Origin: Flavobacteriales bacterium UBA6165
Lineage (GTDB): Bacteria; Bacteroidota; Bacteroidia; Flavobacteriales_D; Crocinitomicaceae
Assembly (NCBI GenBank): GCA_002422285.1
Contig: DIUF01000118.1
Span: forward strand, 1 to 10,146
Reading direction: 5' to 3'
Length of the DNA stretch: 10,146 nt
The translations under genes and the position numbers were made by a program. The notes under the pieces are model-generated. The model made no database searches and was not told the DNA's origin. It worked only from the letters and a program-made list of their open reading frames with translations. Shown here in pieces: positions 6,730 to 10,146 of this stretch. Within the stretch, counting starts at the first letter, position 1. Every line of letters begins with the position of its first letter.

Positions 6730-7986
6730 ATGAAGTATTGCTTAACTTTCCTTGTTTTCTTGTTTGTCAATATAAGCTTGGCCAACAAAATTCTCGTTCC
6801 CATGGATGGCAAACAAGCCAATCATTTGAAGGCTTATGGCGTGGCCTATTGGGTTTTGGAGAAAGATGTTACCATGGAGTGGTTGCTGAATTACCGGGGT
6901 GGGAGTTTTATGTTTCCCTACCTCAAAGGTATAGAGGAACGCTTGGTTATCAAAGGCGTTACTTATGAAATTATTCCTGATGGTCGAGCTAGAAGTATCA
7001 TTATGGAAATTTCTGATCCAGAGGTTAATATGGAGGTGGTTCAGTTGGAAGTAGCGCCTAAAATTGCGGTTTATACGCCTCCAGGAAAATTGCCTTGGGA
7101 TGATGCTGTAACTTTGGTTTTGACCTACGCTGAGATTCCATACGCCGAAGTGTACGACGCCGAGGTGATAAATGGCATGCTCGCTGAATACGACTGGTTG
7201 CACTTGCACCATGAGGATTTTACAGGACAGTATGGTAAGTTTTACGCGTCGTTTAGAACGTATCCGTGGTATAAACAACAAGTCGCGGAATTGGAAGCTT
7301 TAGCAGCATCATTAGGATTTAACAAGGTTTCCAAAATGAAATTGGCAGTTGCTACAACCATCAAAAACTTCGTGATTGGTGGTGGATTTTTATTCACCAT
7401 GTGCTCGGGAACAGATTCATTCGACATTGCCTTAGCGGCTTTGAACACGGATATTTGTGAATCGATGTATGATGGCGACCCCATGCATCATGATTGTCAA
7501 GAGCGTTTGGATTTTAATCAAACTTTGGCTTTTCAGAATTTCCAGTTGGTGAAAGACCCCATGAAATATGAGTATTCTAACATTGATGGGACAGACGACC
7601 ACATGAAGCTCAATGAAAAAACCGACAAGTTTGAGCTTTTTGAGTTTTCAGCCAAGTGGGATATCGTGCCAACGATTTTGACTCAGTGCCACACCAATAT
7701 CATCAATGGCTTTATGGGTCAAACCACAGATTTCCGTAAACAATTCATCAAATCTAACGTGATTGTGATGGCTGAAAACAAGGCATTGGGAACCGCGCGT
7801 TACATCCACGGAGAATTGGGCATGGGCACTTGGACATTTTATGGAGGACACGACCCAGAAGATTATCGCCACGTGGTAGGAGATCCACCGACCGATTTGA
7901 ATTTGTATCCCAACAGTCCAGGTTATCGCTTGATTTTGAATAATATTCTTTTCCCTGCAGCGAAAAAACAAAAACAAAAAACCTAA
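6730..7986 (+). CDS. Exported protein of unknown function, possible glutamine-amidotransferase-like fold
   Basis: A 418-residue protein with a Sec-type signal peptide: Lys2, a hydrophobic core at 4-17 and a likely signal peptidase I cut after SLA (16-18). No lipobox is seen, so a soluble periplasmic or secreted protein is expected. I recognise it as a family widespread in Bacteroidota, recalled by its mature start (ILVPMDGKQANHLKAYGVAYWVL, 21-43, and WLLNYRGGSF, 51-60). From memory, such proteins are sometimes labelled 'asparagine synthetase B', but there is no N-terminal catalytic Cys2 and no ATP-pyrophosphatase motif, so that label looks wrong. WLHLHHEDFTGQYGKF (156-171), GGGFLFTMCSGTDS (217-230, Cys225 as possible nucleophile elbow) and GELGMGTWTFYGGHDPED (361-378) suggest a class-I-amidotransferase or ThuA-like fold; this is inference. 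The last residues are lysine-rich (KKQKQKT). Its TAA abuts the uvrB ATG with no gap. Confidence 0.8.
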   Translation: MKYCLTFLVFLFVNISLANKILVPMDGKQANHLKAYGVAYWVLEKDVTMEWLLNYRGGSFMFPYLKGIEERLVIKGVTYEIIPDGRARSIIMEISDPEVNMEVVQLEVAPKIAVYTPPGKLPWDDAVTLVLTYAEIPYAEVYDAEVINGMLAEYDWLHLHHEDFTGQYGKFYASFRTYPWYKQQVAELEALAASLGFNKVSKMKLAVATTIKNFVIGGGFLFTMCSGTDSFDIALAALNTDICESMYDGDPMHHDCQERLDFNQTLAFQNFQLVKDPMKYEYSNIDGTDDHMKLNEKTDKFELFEFSAKWDIVPTILTQCHTNIINGFMGQTTDFRKQFIKSNVIVMAENKALGTARYIHGELGMGTWTFYGGHDPEDYRHVVGDPPTDLNLYPNSPGYRLILNNILFPAAKKQKQKT

Positions 7987-10023
7987 ATGGATTTTTCTCT
8001 CGAAGCGCCATTTTTGCCCACGGGTGATCAACCTGAGGCCATCAAACAATTGGTTGCAGGACTGAACAATGGTGATGAAGCGCAAACTTTGTTGGGTGTA
8101 ACGGGTTCAGGAAAAACATTCACCATCGCCAACGTGATTGCTCAAACGGGCAAACCAACTTTGATCTTGTCGCACAACAAAACGCTTGCTGCTCAGTTGT
8201 ATGGCGAGTTTAAACAGTTTTTCCCCAATAATGCGGTGGAGTATTTTGTCTCCTATTACGATTATTACCAACCAGAGGCCTACTTGCCTGTTTCTGACAC
8301 TTACATCGAAAAAGATTTGGCCATCAACGACGAAATTGAGCGCCTGCGTTTGGCTGCCACATCGGCTTTGCTTTCTGGGCGCAGAGATGTGATTGTGGTT
8401 TCGTCGGTTTCTTGCATTTATGGTATCGGGAATCCAGATGCTTTTGCCAATTCGATTATTGAAATTTCAATTGGTGACTCAATACCGCGCAACAAATTTT
8501 TGCATCGCTTGGTGGAGAATTTGTATTCGCGTACGCAAGCCGATTTTACCCGTGGCACATTCCGCGTGAAAGGCGATTTGGTCGATATCTTTTTGGCTTA
8601 TGCTGAATACGCTATCCGCATTGAGTTTTGGGGCGATGAAATTGAGAAAATTTCCGCCATCGATCCGATAAATAACCATACGCTTGAAATTTTTGAAACG
8701 ATAAAAATCTATCCCGCGAATATTTTTGTCACCGATCCTGCCACCACTTTTCAGGCCATCAAAGAGATTCAAGATGATATGGTGGTGCAGGTGGAAGCTT
8801 TCAAACGTGAAGGTAAATTGATGGAGGCTAAACGTTTACAAGAACGTGTTGAATACGACTTGGAAATGATTCGCGAACTCGGCTATTGCAGTGGAATCGA
8901 GAATTATTCGCGTTATTTCGACCGCCGCGAACCGGGTTCAAGACCTTTTTGCTTGTTGGATTATTTCCCGAACGATTTTTTAATGGTCATTGATGAAAGT
9001 CACGTGACACTGCCTCAAGTCCGTGCCATGTATGGTGGAGACCGCGCTCGAAAAATCAACTTGGTGGATTATGGTTTCCGTTTGCAAAGTGCTATGGACA
9101 ATCGCCCGCTGATGTTTGAGGAATTTGAAACCCTGATCAAACAAGCCATTTTTGTTTCAGCCACGCCGGCCGATTATGAGTTGGAGAAAAGTGAAGGCGT
9201 TGTGGTTGAGCAAATCATCCGCCCAACAGGACTTTTAGACCCTATTATTGAAGTGCGACCCAGTTTGAACCAAATCGACGACTTGATTGAGGAAATTCAT
9301 GTGCGCATTGAAAAAAATGAACGTGTTTTAGTCACCACTTTAACCAAACGCATGGCCGAAGAATTGCAGCGTTATTTGGATAAATTGAGCATAAAATCGC
9401 GCTACATACATTCCGAAGTGGATACCTTGGAGCGCGTCGAGATTTTGCGTCAATTGCGTTTGGGTGTTTTTGATGTTTTGGTGGGAGTCAACTTGCTGCG
9501 CGAAGGTTTGGATTTGCCAGAAGTATCTCTAGTCGCAATTATCGATGCCGATAAAGAAGGATTTCTCCGTTCTGAGCGCTCCTTGGTGCAAACTGTGGGT
9601 CGAGCTGCTAGAAATGTGAATGGCTTGGTAATTATGTATGCCGATAAAATGACCGATTCGATGCAAAGAACCATTGATGAAACCAATCGCCGCCGCGAAA
9701 TTCAGCATCGCTACAACGAAGAGCGTGGATTGACCCCTCAGGCACTGAATAAGCCTACAGAATCCATCATGCGCTCAACAGCTGTGCTCGATTATGAAAA
9801 AGCACCTGCGAAACCTTATCCAAACGAAACTGAAGTCATGGTGGCAGCTGAAGCCGAATCCATGTACTTCACCGAAGACAAAATTGACGAAAATATCGCA
9901 ACCATAAAATTACAAATGGAAGCAGCAGCCAAGGACATGAACTTCATCGAAGCGGCGCGTTTAAGAGACGAAATGTTTGCTTGGCAGGCGAAAAAGAGCG
10001 AACAGAAAAGCAAAGTGAAGTAG
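7987..10023 (+). CDS. uvrB: Excinuclease ABC subunit B (UvrB)
   Basis: A 678-residue DNA-repair helicase. UvrA loads it at helix-distorting lesions, it verifies damage, and it recruits UvrC for incision. Motifs in order are: GDQPEAI (13-19, Q-like motif), Walker A GVTGSGKT (37-44), the beta-hairpin YYDYYQPEAYLP (90-101) inserted between strands, the UvrA-interacting domain around 150-250, YCSGIENYSR (300-309), the DESH Walker B box (336-339), VSATP (390-394), TLTKRMAEEL (451-460), GVNLLREGLDLPE (500-512), and the arginine finger region QTVGRAARN (535-543). A C-terminal UVR coiled-coil (about 636-668), for UvrC binding, is complete. E. coli UvrB has 673 residues. The ATG is immediately after the preceding gene's stop, and the A-rich end of that gene provides the ribosome-loading region. 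All catalytic motifs are intact. Confidence 0.99.
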   Translation: MDFSLEAPFLPTGDQPEAIKQLVAGLNNGDEAQTLLGVTGSGKTFTIANVIAQTGKPTLILSHNKTLAAQLYGEFKQFFPNNAVEYFVSYYDYYQPEAYLPVSDTYIEKDLAINDEIERLRLAATSALLSGRRDVIVVSSVSCIYGIGNPDAFANSIIEISIGDSIPRNKFLHRLVENLYSRTQADFTRGTFRVKGDLVDIFLAYAEYAIRIEFWGDEIEKISAIDPINNHTLEIFETIKIYPANIFVTDPATTFQAIKEIQDDMVVQVEAFKREGKLMEAKRLQERVEYDLEMIRELGYCSGIENYSRYFDRREPGSRPFCLLDYFPNDFLMVIDESHVTLPQVRAMYGGDRARKINLVDYGFRLQSAMDNRPLMFEEFETLIKQAIFVSATPADYELEKSEGVVVEQIIRPTGLLDPIIEVRPSLNQIDDLIEEIHVRIEKNERVLVTTLTKRMAEELQRYLDKLSIKSRYIHSEVDTLERVEILRQLRLGVFDVLVGVNLLREGLDLPEVSLVAIIDADKEGFLRSERSLVQTVGRAARNVNGLVIMYADKMTDSMQRTIDETNRRREIQHRYNEERGLTPQALNKPTESIMRSTAVLDYEKAPAKPYPNETEVMVAAEAESMYFTEDKIDENIATIKLQMEAAAKDMNFIEAARLRDEMFAWQAKKSEQKSKVK

Positions 10024-10146
10024 GTTTTTTTGGAGCAAACCTCGAAGAAGCAGCGACTTGTACTCGCCTTGCGGTAAGCTAAAGCCCCACGAAGTAAGCA
10101 CGAAGTTTCCCAAAGTATAAACTCCGTGAAGCTCTGTGCAAACTCT
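10024..10146. other. Non-coding tail with short direct repeats
   Basis: No gene is evident in the 123 bases after uvrB. They contain CACGAAGT twice with an 11-base period (within 10088-10108) and, at the very edge, CTCCGTG (10122-10128), CTCTGTG (10132-10138) and the start of a third copy, CTCT (10143-10146). AGGTTT (10022-10027) can pair with AAACCT further on, but the T-run is in the 5' arm, so it is not a normal terminator. It resembles the start of an intergenic repeat of the kind seen in Bacteroidota genomes; the window is too short to tell. Confidence 0.4.

Noticed and set aside
6742..7281. 179-residue minus-strand ORF opposite the exported protein
   Set aside because: Antisense shadow: no recognisable motif, composition of a reverse-complemented coding frame, and the plus-strand gene has a signal peptide and conserved-looking blocks.
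6730..7986. Calling the 418-residue protein asparagine synthetase B (asnB)
   Set aside because: It has a signal peptide, no N-terminal Cys2 after Met removal and no ATP-pyrophosphatase signature; the name appears to be a propagated label.
7648..8085. 145-residue minus-strand ORF spanning the exported protein/uvrB junction
   Set aside because: It overlaps two well-supported plus-strand genes and has no family features or start signals of its own.
10022..10042. AGGTTT...AAACCT inverted repeat as a uvrB terminator
   Set aside because: Only six base pairs, and the T-run is in the 5' arm rather than after the stem, so it does not fit an intrinsic terminator on either strand.

Overview
The window reads as a chromosomal housekeeping segment from a member of the Bacteroidota, probably close to the Flavobacteriales or a related order. 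The evidence is moderate-to-low GC, protein sequences of Bacteroidota type (L13, S9, S2, EF-Ts, UMP kinase, UvrB), A-rich rather than Shine-Dalgarno-rich start regions, frequent GTG starts, and a textbook Bacteroidota -33/-7 promoter (TAnnTTTG box) ahead of rplM. Assignment below phylum is inference.

Layout. Positions 1-2784, minus strand: a tetrapyrrole (heme) biosynthesis operon in the order hemA (glutamyl-tRNA reductase) - hemC (hydroxymethylbilane synthase) - hemD (uroporphyrinogen-III synthase). hemD runs off the left edge and lacks only its last codons. About 0.3 kb of divergent regulatory DNA follows, with an 8-bp-arm palindrome on the hemA side and the rplM promoter on the other. Positions 3079-6579, plus strand: translation genes rplM - rpsI - rpsB - tsf, then pyrH (UMP kinase). 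Intrinsic-terminator hairpins sit inside this string after rpsB and after tsf, and a possible structured RNA leader precedes rpsB. Positions 6730-10023, plus strand: a 418-residue exported protein of unknown function whose stop codon directly abuts the start of uvrB (excinuclease subunit B). The last 123 bases are non-coding as far as I can see and contain short repeats cut by the window edge.

How the genes work together. The hem genes cover the first committed step from glutamyl-tRNA and the two steps that build and close the tetrapyrrole ring. rplM/rpsI/rpsB/tsf supply ribosomal proteins and the elongation factor Ts, and the internal terminators plausibly set their ratio. pyrH supplies UDP for nucleic-acid synthesis. 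UvrB is the damage-verifying helicase of nucleotide excision repair, here translationally adjacent to an exported protein with no evident repair role.

I see no mobile element, CRISPR array, tRNA, rRNA, phage gene or defence gene. Nothing amounts to a clear new biological system. The best leads are the candidate rpsB leader RNA, the uncharacterised exported protein coupled to uvrB, the in-operon terminators, and the arrangement at the hemA start.
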